A program made the position numbers and the translations under genes. Source: Lepidodermella squamata (Eukaryota; Gastrotricha). Taken from it: 64,000 bases of DNA. Shown in pieces: positions 47,059-57,846 of this stretch. Each line of letters opens with the position of its first letter. Position 1 is the stretch's first letter. The notes below the pieces were generated by a model. That model ran no database searches, was not told the DNA's origin, and saw only the letters and a list, made by a program, of their open reading frames with translations. The stretch lies in assembly GCA_047495785.1 (NCBI GenBank), contig JBLDXI010000014.1:186001-250000 (forward strand), in the 5' to 3' direction.

Positions 47059-47566
47059 ACAAGCGTGTATCAACTCTGTCTGCATTGCGAAACCAGTGCG
47101 AAATAATCATTTATTTTGAAATATACATGTATATTAGCTAGGACTAGTTAATTAGGATAAATTGAAGCTTACTAACCTGCGGATAAATTGAACGGACCTC
47201 TCTAGCTGCATTCTGAAATCATTTGTATATTATCGACCAAGGGCTTACTTCTGACTTTTTAAAACAAAATTACTAGCGGTGTTTTGTTGTGAATAAAAGT
47301 TGCCCGCAAAACAAGTTTTGAACGGTAATAAAACGGTTGAAGATGAGAACAACACCGCGTTTTATTTCATCATATCTTCCCATCAGCGATAATTATATTA
47401 GATTAGAATTCAACCGGATTAAAACAACAACCTATACCGAGCTATACACGTGTTTAAAAATAGCCCAACGTTGTGGAAACAGAAACGAAACAGCCACATC
47501 AGATTGTAACGACGAATCATCAAATCAGTTGTTTTTTCAAATTTTTGAGCTACTTGTTGAGAACAT
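47059..47566. other. Convergent 3' flanks of SMB and Ssu72 genes
   Basis: 508 bases between two convergent genes. AATAAA at 47292 serves the SMB gene. No gene seen. Confidence 0.6.
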
Positions 47567-48315
47567 TCACATAAATTCTATCGTATGCAAAAGTGTCCGG
47601 TTAGACTGAGCTTCGAATTTCTGAATGATCCCCTCGATTTCATCGTCGATATCCGAACTTTCGCGAAGCTAAGCAATAATAGACATTGAAACAAGGAAAT
47701 CATTTGGTAAAAATAGATCTTACCAGGGTGCATAAATCGCAAATTAGGAAAGCGCCGAGTGTCGCGTCGTTTGGGTTATCTTCAATGTCAATATTTATGA
47801 TATGAACTGCCTCGTTGTGGATTTTTTGTCGGTTCTGCACGTCCTCGACAACCAGGTCGTAAATCCGCTCTTCGCAAGTGATGATCACGTCGAATCGGTC
47901 GTGGCAAAGCTGAAATTTCTCCGGCCGCGGTTTTATCCTTTTATTTCTTTCCAGCATGTGAAGAATTCCGTTTTGAGTATAGCTTTAATTACAAAACATC
48001 GTTTTATCGTTATTAGGAGTTTTGAATACACCAACTAGTCTTTGTCCTTTGAGCTTAGATCCCGATACATCTCTTCGTAGGTAGTGTCAAAATCGTAGAT
48101 GTTCGGCTTATCAGCTGCTGTTCCAGGCAATTTCACGCAACTACCAGCGCCAAAAGATCGAACGCTGAACCCACGTTTACTGTATCAAATGCAGACGACA
48201 ACGTATAGAAGGTATTGAGACTTAGGTCCCAAATTTACCTCAAAAAGTTATGAGCCTCCATGGATCGATTTTGGTTCGAAGAACAGACAATAGCTATTTT
48301 CAAATCAGTGGGCAT
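47567..48315 (-). CDS. ssu72: Ssu72, RNA polymerase II CTD phosphatase
   Basis: Complete 193-residue nuclear phosphatase in four exons: 48315-48239, 48179-48036, 47982-47724, 47668-47567. Ssu72 removes phosphate from Ser5 (and Ser7) of the RNA polymerase II C-terminal repeats and works with the cleavage/polyadenylation machinery. The CX5RS active site is intact (VCSSNQNRSMEAH), followed by KRGFSVRSFG, VKLPG, KPNIYDF, TTYEEMYRDL, the nearly invariant HMLERNKRIKPRPEKFQ, FDVIITCEERIYDLVVED, DIEDNPNDATLGAFLIC and the C-terminal SNRTLLHTIEFM. The catalytic Asp of the family falls in the FDVIITCEE/DIEDN region. Length matches the family (about 190-200). Exon 2 ends at an unusual donor (TA|GTTGGT), required by conserved residues on both sides. 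Confidence 0.96.
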
Positions 48316-48524
48316 TTTTGCGCTCAGTGATCAAGATATTTAATAACCTAGTTGGAAGAATGAAAAATACCATATAAAAGTTCTACAAATATAAGCCTCT
48401 TAAATCTTGAAGTAGTCAGTTCCACTCGTGCGTATTCTATAAAAGATACCTTTTCCCACTTCAGCAATTTGTTCCTGAACCAACAAAAAAAGAACATTAA
48501 AAAATTCAGTAACCGTGAATGTAC

Positions 48525-48544
48525 CTCTCTCTCTCTCTCTCTCT
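48525..48544. repeat. (CT)n microsatellite
   Basis: Ten CT units upstream of the Ssu72 gene. Confidence 0.9.
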
Positions 48545-49880
48545 TTCGATGTAGATAACAGACTATGTAGATCAATTTCATTTCAATCGATAGCAAACAT
48601 AGTCGGTCTCGGACATTAGAGGCTCTGCTGTAAAAGAATAATGATTATTCACCGCGGTTCTTGATACCAATGAAAGCATGAAGAATCGCTCGCAATGCGC
48701 TCGATTTTAGAATCTTTTCAGATTCTTTCAGGTCGGCAAAGCTCTCGAGTACAGCCCATAGCAGGTTTAGGAAAATTGGAAACATGTTTCGAAATCATTT
48801 CGCCATTGGAGAGACCTGTATTACCAGCTCAATTAAGCCGGTTGAGTTATGCCAGGCTATTCCTGACAATTGTAATTTCGTGGACATCGCCTGGGATATG
48901 ACACTAAAGAAGACAACACTGTTTCAAATGTAGAAGCTCAGCCACATTTTACTAGAAAGCATCCAATTATTCACACGTCACAGCATTTACTATCGCACAG
49001 CCAAGTCATGAAAAGATCTTGCCATTCTATCAGCAGCATATTCAGATTGAATAATTCAGGAATAATAATTCTGGGTAATATTCAGATTGATGCAGTATAT
49101 GAGACCGCTTGAAAACTCTAGTTGACTTCTTTGAGATTCCATGAGCAGCAAAATTGATTAAATTCGATTGAATCAGAAGGTTAGCAGGATACAAACTGAA
49201 AATCAGTGGCCGAATGAAAACTTAGCAAACTCTACAATCATGGCACATGAGCCTTTCGATGTATCAAGGCTTGAAGATGTGTGACAATGAGAGCTGAGAG
49301 CGCCATGATCTTGAGTAAGCAGGCGTCGCAGGTTTTTGTTGCGTGCTTACGTGCAGTTCACAGTTCACCAGTTGGTTCTTTGAAGTGCCCCAGTCGACAG
49401 AAGCGAACGCATTTCTGCTTCCATTCCCAACTTTAAGTTCATCGCTCGCGCATAACGCGTAACACTGATCACTATGCACATTTGTCAGAATGAGAAGCCG
49501 TAGAATTCACGGGATTCATAGCGCTATCGATCGCGAATCACTGTCGGCTCGCATAGGTATCACGGCCAGCGACAGTGGCTGTTGGAAAAGGTTTCATTCT
49601 GCTTGCCTGGGGTGTTCCAGATTCAAGCAAAACATATATAAGTTCTATTCACAGAAATATCAATTAGAAAATGAGAAAGTCAGCATTGGTCCCTGAGTGA
49701 TAAGTAAGGTAGTGGTCCGTGATCTATGTCTTCAAATAACGATTCACGAAAGGCGATCTCGCGAATACGTTCAACTGACCGATCGGCGTGTGGATTCAAA
49801 CAACAAACAAAAATTGCTGACTGGAACATAACTATGTTAAGATCAGCATAGGGCAAATAAAGGCACACAGAAGCCCTGAC

Positions 49881-49911
49881 ATGTATGTATGTATGTATGT
49901 ATGTATGTATG
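49881..49911. repeat. (ATGT)n microsatellite
   Basis: Nearly eight perfect copies of ATGT. Confidence 0.95.
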
Positions 49912-50334
49912 CTTACGTTGGATTCGCGATTCGCGCTAAGGCGTTCTTCCATCCAACGGGATGACAGGAGCAAACACTCCCAAACTCTCAACTCAGGACT
50001 TCTGAGGAACTTCGAACTTCGAGCTTTTGCGAAAAAAAGAAACAATTATTGAAAAACCTCGATTAAAATATTGTCTTGAAAATATTAAAAATGTAGGATT
50101 AATTTAAATATTTTTGTAAAATTATACGTGAAGAATTAATGAAGGTGTTGGCAAGGCGACGCGTTCCAACTGTACATGGGTCCATGTGTACATACTGTAC
50201 AGTCGCTGCAAGTATGTGTCTCTTGCCAGAATTACAGCACAAAGCACAACACGGATTCCATTTTCCGTGTCCGCATTCCGGAACGCTTGACAATGAAGGC
50301 AGATTCCATTTCATCCGAGACCCAGGAAGCAAAA

Positions 50335-50368
50335 CATAGAGAACGGAGTGATCACTCCGTTCTCTATG
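50335..50368. repeat. Perfect 34-base palindrome
   Basis: CATAGAGAACGGAGTGA and its exact reverse complement meet without a spacer. GAAGCAAAA occurs directly on both sides (50326-50334 and 50368-50376), like a 9-base target duplication around a minimal insertion. A second, imperfect palindrome (TGTACATGG/CCATGTGTACA) lies at about 50171-50192. Confidence 0.85.
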
Positions 50369-50800
50369 AAGCAAAAGGACTCAGCAAAGGACGATGTAAA
50401 AAAACTCAGATGAATCATTTAAGTAGTTCCTACTCAACTAAAATAAGCGAAATAAGCATGTAATTTGTAAACTTGGCGGTAAGAAATTCTGAATTTGCCT
50501 GAATTTTAATTACGCAGTAAAAGGGCATTGCTGCTATTATGTTTTTATTTCGGCTGACTCACATACAGGCTGAGTTGTTGAGACTTTCATGACTTGAGAC
50601 ATGCAATTATACCCATGTGGACTCCGCGAAGAACTCATTTTCAAGATACATCACGTTGGCGTAGTTCGAGTTTATTGAACCATTCATAAATCATTTCATC
50701 AATCTCATGAGTAAAAAAGTAAAACCTTCGGATACCTGCACTAATCCTGTCAAGGACAGTTTCGAACATTGTCGATTTTTCAAACGCATTTCGAGGAATA

Positions 50801-53800
50801 TCAGAGCATGTCCTCACGCGCCCTGTTAGCGCTGCTGCCAGTCGCAATGAGCACCTGATTTTCGTCATCGCGACGCTGATCGTTTATGTCATCCTGAGAT
50901 GCCGAAGACGAAGAAACATGAGCAGGGACAGGCGAACGTCGAACAGCCACGTCAGAGTCAACGTAGATCGAACTTGATGATATATTTTTGCCAAGGCAAG
51001 GTTCGACCTTGAGGAGATTGCTATTTACCACCGGCGATTTCATCTGTTTCTCGCACATCAACGCATCTCGGACGATTTGACTGGCCGATGTGATTGAAGG
51101 CTGATCGCTGTAACGCCGCAGTATCATGTTGTGAATATTACTGGTCAGAAAGGCCATTTTTCCAGTACCATCCGCTTGGCCGTCATCGCTGTCGAGCTGT
51201 TTTGGCGAAGATGAGTCATGAGACGGTGGCACCATCGAGCTGGCCCGCGAGCGAGGCGGGTGCTTACAATGCTTGCACAAGCTATGTTCGTGCCGGCTAG
51301 GTGAAGTGTTGTTTTTACTTGCCGACTGGTCGAATAGCGTCAACAGATTAGAATCGGCCCTAAAATGAGATAGAATGAAATTATACCCAATGTAATCACT
51401 CAATAGGTACAAGTTATGAAAATTCTTATGATTTATAATAAAAATTCGTCCCCGATAAAGCCTAGAAAATGAAAATTGTGGAATGCCGTAAAGCGGTACA
51501 ATTTTGTTCAACTTCAATGCATGTTTCTCGGAAATATTTAAAAAAGCACTAACTAGAGGGGGAGAAAAGTGAAAAAGTAAATAGACTTTTCCAGAAGCTC
51601 AGCTTTTACTTTCTCACTGATTGAATAGCGAACCGAGTACGGCAAAAAGAGTAAATGAAAAAAACGACAGACGCAACTTACAATTTTTTAACACTAACAA
51701 CCGGTGCCGAAACTACGTTGGTGATCGGAAAATGGGGCGGATTGGCTTGTCGCCGCTTCGCCAAGCTGTTGTTTGCCGGCTTTCCCTTCGAAACTTCGGC
51801 ATTAGGCGCCGCTGACTCCGCGGTCTCGTAGTTGTTATTATTATCGCTTCTACTGCTATTTTTCGCGACTTGCTGGTGATTATTACCACTGCTGTCTGAA
51901 CTCGCAGGTCGATTAATGACTGCGTCTGTCGCAACAGCGTGGCGATTCCGCCGAGGACTTCGCCACAACGGAGGCTGCTGATTATTATTGCCAGCAGTGA
52001 CTACAAACCTCGGGCCGCTGGGGCCGTGGAAATTGCTGGCTAAGACCGGGCGTTGAGCAACTTGATGAGTGACTAAAGGCTGTTGTTGAGCGGTAGGCGG
52101 CCGACCAGGCGAGTCAACAAGCGGCCGTGTCTGCTGGGCATGCTGGTGATTCGTAACAACCTGCCGGACAACATTATTCCGATCATTGTTTCCCGGTGCA
52201 CCGTACAGTTTAGCCATCAAAAGTTTGTGGGGCGCCCTTTAATAAAAAAAATCCCATATATCCAATATCCGTAACATTGTGAAATGAAATTACCTGAAAA
52301 ATCGGCAATAATTTTTCGTATCAGCAACCATGAGCAAGGTTGATTGGAAGGCGCGGCGAAATTTCTTTGAAAGAAGGTTATAAATCGCAGGATTCACACA
52401 GGCTTCCAGGTAATAGAGCACGCCGGCCAGGGCGTTGAACACGTGATACATCTTGAGCTGCTCCTCCGACCACTCTTCAGGATGCCCGAAAGTTACAACC
52501 AGTCGCTGCGAGTGAAACGGCGCCCAGCACGCGAAGAAAGTCAAAGTCACCGCAGCTAAAAAAAGAGAAAAGGCAAAATTTAAAAATGGGCGTAACAAGT
52601 GCACACCCTAAATATAAGGTTCCAGAATATGGGTTTCGAATTGAACGTCTTGCTTAGAATCTTACTGTTTATTATCATGCCTAACCTCACTGTTTTATAC
52701 GTATTTTGCGCTACGGCTATGAGGGGTCAGTTTGTGACCTTCGGCCTGCAGAGCCGATATCGATTTGTGTTCTCATTTTTACAGATCAGTGAGTTCTCGA
52801 TATCGGCAGTCTAGAAAGCCCGTAGAAAAATTCGGCATACATATACCTAGGGGTACCAGGTACCAGGTAACTAAAATAAAAATCCCAGGGTTATAAGGTA
52901 CATGTTCATCCAACACAAGATAAGAGAAAGCCGAGAAAGCGAAAATTCGATCAAATAGTCAAAATTAGTGGTGAGCTTCAATTTTAGTTGTTCAATTATT
53001 TAGAAAATCGAGGGATTGTAATTTGACCCACTTTTCCGCTATAGCGAATGAAACCAGGGCTGTAGACTATTGTAGTGCTAAAAGTTCGAGCAAGTCTGGG
53101 ATGTAAATACTTTATCCATCAAAGCGATTCCAATTATGCAAATATATGAATTCATTACGCACAAATCGATAAGCGGCGCTATTAGAATCGTAATGGGAAA
53201 TGGGAATCATACTTTGAACTTTAATCACAGTTGTCGATCTTCGATCTTGGCGGTACTGATGATCAGAAAATAGAGAAAATCGGTGATTTGACGCGTTCGA
53301 ACTCTGTTGTTGCAGCATCGGCTGCTGTTGCTGATTGCTAAGAAGCAGCTGCTCCGAGCACCTGTGACCTCCGCGGCCGCCGAACGTCATCGCCCGTCTC
53401 AGCGAGTAATTGTTGCGACAACCACCCGGGCTACCGAGCACTGTCATCATAATCTGCTGACCGCGCCCCATCTGCTGCTGGTTATTCGACGAAGTTACCG
53501 TGCTGCCGGCGTTGATGTTCGACGACGGCGCCGGCGATTCGATGTATCCAAACCGCGTTAAATTCGACACGCGTTTAATGGCCCGCCAAATCAGAATGTA
53601 AAGAATAGTGATGAGACCCATTGGGATGAAGAAAAACAAAACTACGGGGACGATGAACATCGCCGGTGTGTTGAGTTCCTCGAGGGGTATGCAAATGGCT
53701 GAGTCATGTAGCTCCCGCCCGTCCGGGCTGATGACGTACTGAATGCGCCACTGGTACGACACCATGGCTGCAAAGGCGCCGGCTACTAGCCAAATGCCGC

Positions 53801-54398
53801 CTATGGTCAAACTGACCCGTTTCAACCCGGCCGCGTGGGATCGTTCGAACAGCAGCGGCCAATGAACGGAACACGCGCGTTCGAAGGTGAATGCGCAGAT
53901 TGTTAGGACAGTCGCGTAGGCGCACGATTCCGAGGCCCAGTGGCGGAAAACGCACAGCGCCGGGCCGAGTAGCGCCCCGCCGGCGTGTGGGTACGAATAC
54001 CAGTATTCGTGCAGCTCCAACGGCAGGCCGGTCAGCACCAGCATCAGGTCGGCGATTGCTAGGTTCAACAAGTACAAATTCGGGGCGGTTTGCATGTCCC
54101 GCAGCCGGGATACGACGATGATGACGAGGGCGTTGCCGAAAATGCCGAAAAAGCACAACACCGAGTAGGCGAGTGTCATGGACAGGGTGAAAGGCAGGTC
54201 GTGGCGGAGGGGTGGCCGGTAGGCGGCGATGCATTCCGCGTCCGAGGTTGCGTTTAAACAGGCCGGGTATTGGTACGTCGCCAGGTCGACGTTGACGACG
54301 GGCGGCGCCGTGCTGATGACGACAGGTTCGTCGACGCCGCCGCTGCCGAACACCGACTGGCCGCTGCTGCTGCTGGTAGCCGATGACCAGCTAGACAT
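50801..54398 (-). CDS. Neuropeptide GPCR, neuromedin U/pyrokinin receptor-like
   Basis: Predicted 853-residue class A receptor in four exons: 54398-53213, 52555-52294, 52236-51682, 51359-50801. An extracellular N-terminus of about 70 residues carries NxS/T sites. TM1 has GNALVI, TM2 NLAIADLMLVLTGLPLELHE followed by the YWYSYP loop, and TM3 SCAYATVLTICAFTFERA. TM6 reads FFACWAPFHSQRL and TM7 GVLYYLEACVNPAIYNLLSKKFR-x-AF. The PLE-x-x-E-Y-W, CWAPFH-x-QRL and GVLYYL signatures are those of neuromedin U, pyrokinin and CAPA receptors, which signal through Gq. Two oddities: the E/DRY box reads ERA, and the third intracellular loop (about 120 residues, Gln/Ser-rich) and C-tail (about 370 residues, Ser-rich) are very long. 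The ligand is inferred by resemblance only. Confidence 0.9.
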
Positions 54399-56475
54399 TG
54401 CGATAATTATTACTATTACCAGCCGACGGCATATTCTTTTGATGAGCGTGTCCTAGTCGGAGCAAAAAAATAGTGATGGATATTATTGAAATTAATAGCA
54501 TGTCACATGGGCGGACTCGCATTCTAAAAACTAATTAGAGGAAAGTGCGAAGGCGCGCCGGCGCCAGAACTCGTACAGCGTATCTCAAGACGGTCTCAGG
54601 AAAGACAGACATTGGAATATCGAAAAATACGCAAGATTTATGTGAAAGTTTCATGGACTTCAGATTATCGCACTATAAATAGCCAATTGCTGAATCTAAA
54701 TTTATCTAAAAGGTCCGAATGTCTTCTAGCACAAAACAGTTTCAGGTGGGCTCAACAGACACCCCTAATTTTATATATAGGGTTCCGGCACCAAATTAAA
54801 GTGCTTCATTAAACGCAATATATGGCGTAAAATGAAAAAAAATAAAAATAAAAGATTTTCCCGACTTCAGAAGTCATGAAAGGAAAAATTTAAATAGTTT
54901 CTACCTCGCTGAGGGTACCATCAGGTAGCTAAACTGAATAATTCAGGTATCAATAATGGCCTAGAAAAACATGCCAAACTCATAAAAATAACTAAAATTT
55001 GGTACCAGGACGCGTAAACGTAGTGTTGGCTCCTCAATAGGATGAATAGGCAAATATTTTGACCTAATAGTTTTCCAGCAGATATGGAAATTAAATACGG
55101 TAAAAAAGTGTTGAGGTCACTGGAAACTGTTTAGAATCGCTTCAGCATACGACTACAGGATACACAGGATCGATATATATTAGGGTTTGGCAGCTAAAAA
55201 TAGAAAGGATCATCGCAGGTTCGGCTGTTTTAGAAGGTGCGTGTAACGTAAACGATTGCTTTCAAGGCTTTGCTACTCCGGTTTTTCTTCACTATATTAT
55301 ATTATCTACAAGACATCGCACATCGCAATTGAGGTAGCTTTTTATTGAAATAATAAATAAAGCGCAGCTTTACATTTTACACTGCTCGATAATGAGTTAG
55401 GCCTCAGTACGCACAAAGTATACGCTTACAAAGTGCAGCAGGGTCTCATCTCTGCGCTACTTCACCAGCTCTCGCGGCTAAATTAATGAGCGATATTGCG
55501 CGAGTAGCGCCTCTAACAAAGGTAATATTTTACAAACAAAAAATGGCGATGAGCCACACAGTATGGGGCGATATCTCTGCACTATATGTATACCTATTTT
55601 TTGCGCAAAAAATGTTCTTCGAACACGGCGCGGCTCGAGAAAAATGCGCACAGCCCGAAAAAATTCCAACGCCAGCAGCCTCTGATTATCGCCCCTATTG
55701 ATACAATGCGTTATTAGCCGTAGCGGGTTTTTTGCCCCGGAATAACCACATCTCAGACGTTGCGGTGTTTGAAGCGCATTTTTGGCGCATGATTTGTGGC
55801 GCAAAGTTAATTGGCAAGCACATCGGTTTAATCGAAAGTAAACATTTTCGACTCGTGTATTTACGTTAACATCATCGCGGGTGAAAATAACACTGCAGTA
55901 GTGAGTGGTGCGGGGCGCAAAGTACACTTGCAGAGGCTCCTGTTTTTTTTTAATATTTCAATTTACTATACTATATAGAGCGTCGTCTAATTTGCTGACC
56001 GCGAAGAGGCGGGGTGAAATACGAGATCGAAATTTTTTTGTAGAAATTTTGCATAGTAGTAGTATGACGACAGACTTGAGTGAGGTTGTAACCAGAATTC
56101 CCCGCAGACAACGCCCTAGATGTCTTTTTTCTTTGTCGCTCCGAATACGAGCCAAACGTTGTCGGAAACAAAGGCTGCATAGCCGCTGAAATTATGGTAA
56201 TGAAATGAAGCTAGAATTTGAGACACGACGCAAAATCGAATCAGAAAAAACGGGCGAAATGATGACTTTTATCAAAAGTAACAACGCAGCGGTCATTACC
56301 ATATTCGCATTTTTTCTCGCATACCACGAGGTCGGCAAAATAACTCAATAATTTTGGTTGAATATTACATTATATTATAACCAGCTAAAATTAGGCTACA
56401 ATTTAACCGCGCGAGACTTTATAAGAGAGAGAGCGAGAGAACGCGCGCAATAGGACGTGGAAAATGGAAGTAGAA

Positions 56476-56498
56476 ATGATGATGATGATGATGATGAT
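56476..56498. repeat. (ATG)n microsatellite
   Basis: Seven ATG units and flanking partial copies. Confidence 0.9.
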
Positions 56499-57065
56499 TT
56501 AGCAGTAGTTGAATAGCCGCATCGATGCGTAAGCTGCGCAGCACCTTCGTCGAGGCGCGAAATGGCCTGGACTGCAAAATTGATCGCGAAGCGCATAATA
56601 TACATCGCAGTGGGCGATTTTTCAGTTGACTAGCCCCAGCGCGACCGGGGAGGATGATGTCAGAGCGTGCGCTCTATATTGTAAAGAAAATGGTGCTGCT
56701 GTAAAAGCATTTGCCCGCGTGTTGTTTCCGATTGTTCAGAGTTGGCTATTTAGAAAAGAATGCGCAATCGAGGCCGCGGACACAAAACACTTTGCCTACC
56801 TATCAACACATCATCGACATTCGGCGCTCGTTTTCTCAAACTTAACTTTGCGAAAAAAACGAATTTCCGGTCGAAAACCAAAAGAAAAGCTGCTTTTTAG
56901 TCAATGTTCTGTAGTATAGGATGACGGCATAAAAAACGATAATTAAGTACGCTCCAAATACATCAGCCGGTAATACAATACACAACGAGATGCAATCGAC
57001 CAAGGTGAATAAGGACAGCCCCTAGTTAAAAAATCAGGGACACATCATACAAAGTACCGTACTGA

Positions 57066-57445
57066 CCGAAATAAATTGTCAGCCTTGAATAAATGTCAGA
57101 GGATGGAGGTCGTTCGAAAAAATAAATGTCAGGTAGGCTGCGGGGACAATGCTGAAGATCACTTATGAATAAGTCATTTTCAGACATTCTGATCGGGTAT
57201 AATTTCTACTCTTGGCACTTATAGAAAGGTCAGGGACCAATATTTAGGGTCAAAGTACGTAGAATCTCAGGGAAATTTATGCCATTTTGGTCACCTAGGC
57301 CTTTACTTGTTGGTTGATGAAATTAAGCGCAACCATTTATACTAAAAAAACTGATTATCATAGTTTTTGGTTAAATTGATAAATAAATGTCTGCCTCTTA
57401 TAAATGTCAGAGGTTCATCAAAGTTTGAAAAAATAAATGTCATGG
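57066..57445. repeat. Paired ~70-base repeats built on AAATAAATGTC
   Basis: Blocks 57066-57133 and 57376-57445 match in the same orientation. Each has three AAATAAATGTC-like units with similar spacing, the middle followed by AGAGG and the third preceded by GAAAAA. The copies are about 310 bases apart. This could be an old tandem repeat or the ends of a small element. Confidence 0.6.
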
Positions 57446-57846
57446 TTATTTTTCTGGGCAGTACAGTATATACTTTGAATATTGCAAGTAAAAACCTCAA
57501 ATATGGAGCGTAGTGGAAGTCAAAAGACGGAGAAAGTCAATAGGTGTAGAAGTCGAGAGCATCAATTGCTCTAATAGAAAGGTTAATTGAAGCCCTCCGG
57601 CCGAAAAAGACACTGCTTTTGTTCATCAATCAGCAATCTTTATTCAAAATTCGTATAAAATAAGAATTGAACAGAGGCTAGGCTCTAATTGCCACATGGC
57701 TAAATCACAATCAAAAATCACACGTCGCGGCAACTCCGAAAATAGCGTCCATTAATGGAAATACTAGAACAAGCCAGAAATTTGAATTTCCTAGTGCAAA
57801 ATACGCCTTGCTATTGATCTCTCCTATAAAATATTACTTCAACGGA

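Larger units (their letters stand above)
48316..50800. other. Intergenic region with simple repeats and palindromes
   Basis: 2.5 kb without a supported gene. It contains a CT tract at 48525-48544, an ATGT tract at 49881-49911, and two palindromes near 50.2-50.4 kb. Confidence 0.55.
54399..57846. other. Intergenic region with repeats
   Basis: 3.4 kb with no supported gene. Open frames are short and domain-free. It holds a trinucleotide tract at 56476 and duplicated AAATAAATGTC blocks at 57.07-57.45 kb. A TTTATT at about 57634 is the poly(A) signal (minus strand) of the DCX gene. Confidence 0.5.

Noticed and set aside
53704-54234. 176-codon minus-strand frame overlapping the GPCR
   Set aside because: Alternative frame of the first GPCR exon; the receptor frame has seven helices and this one has none.
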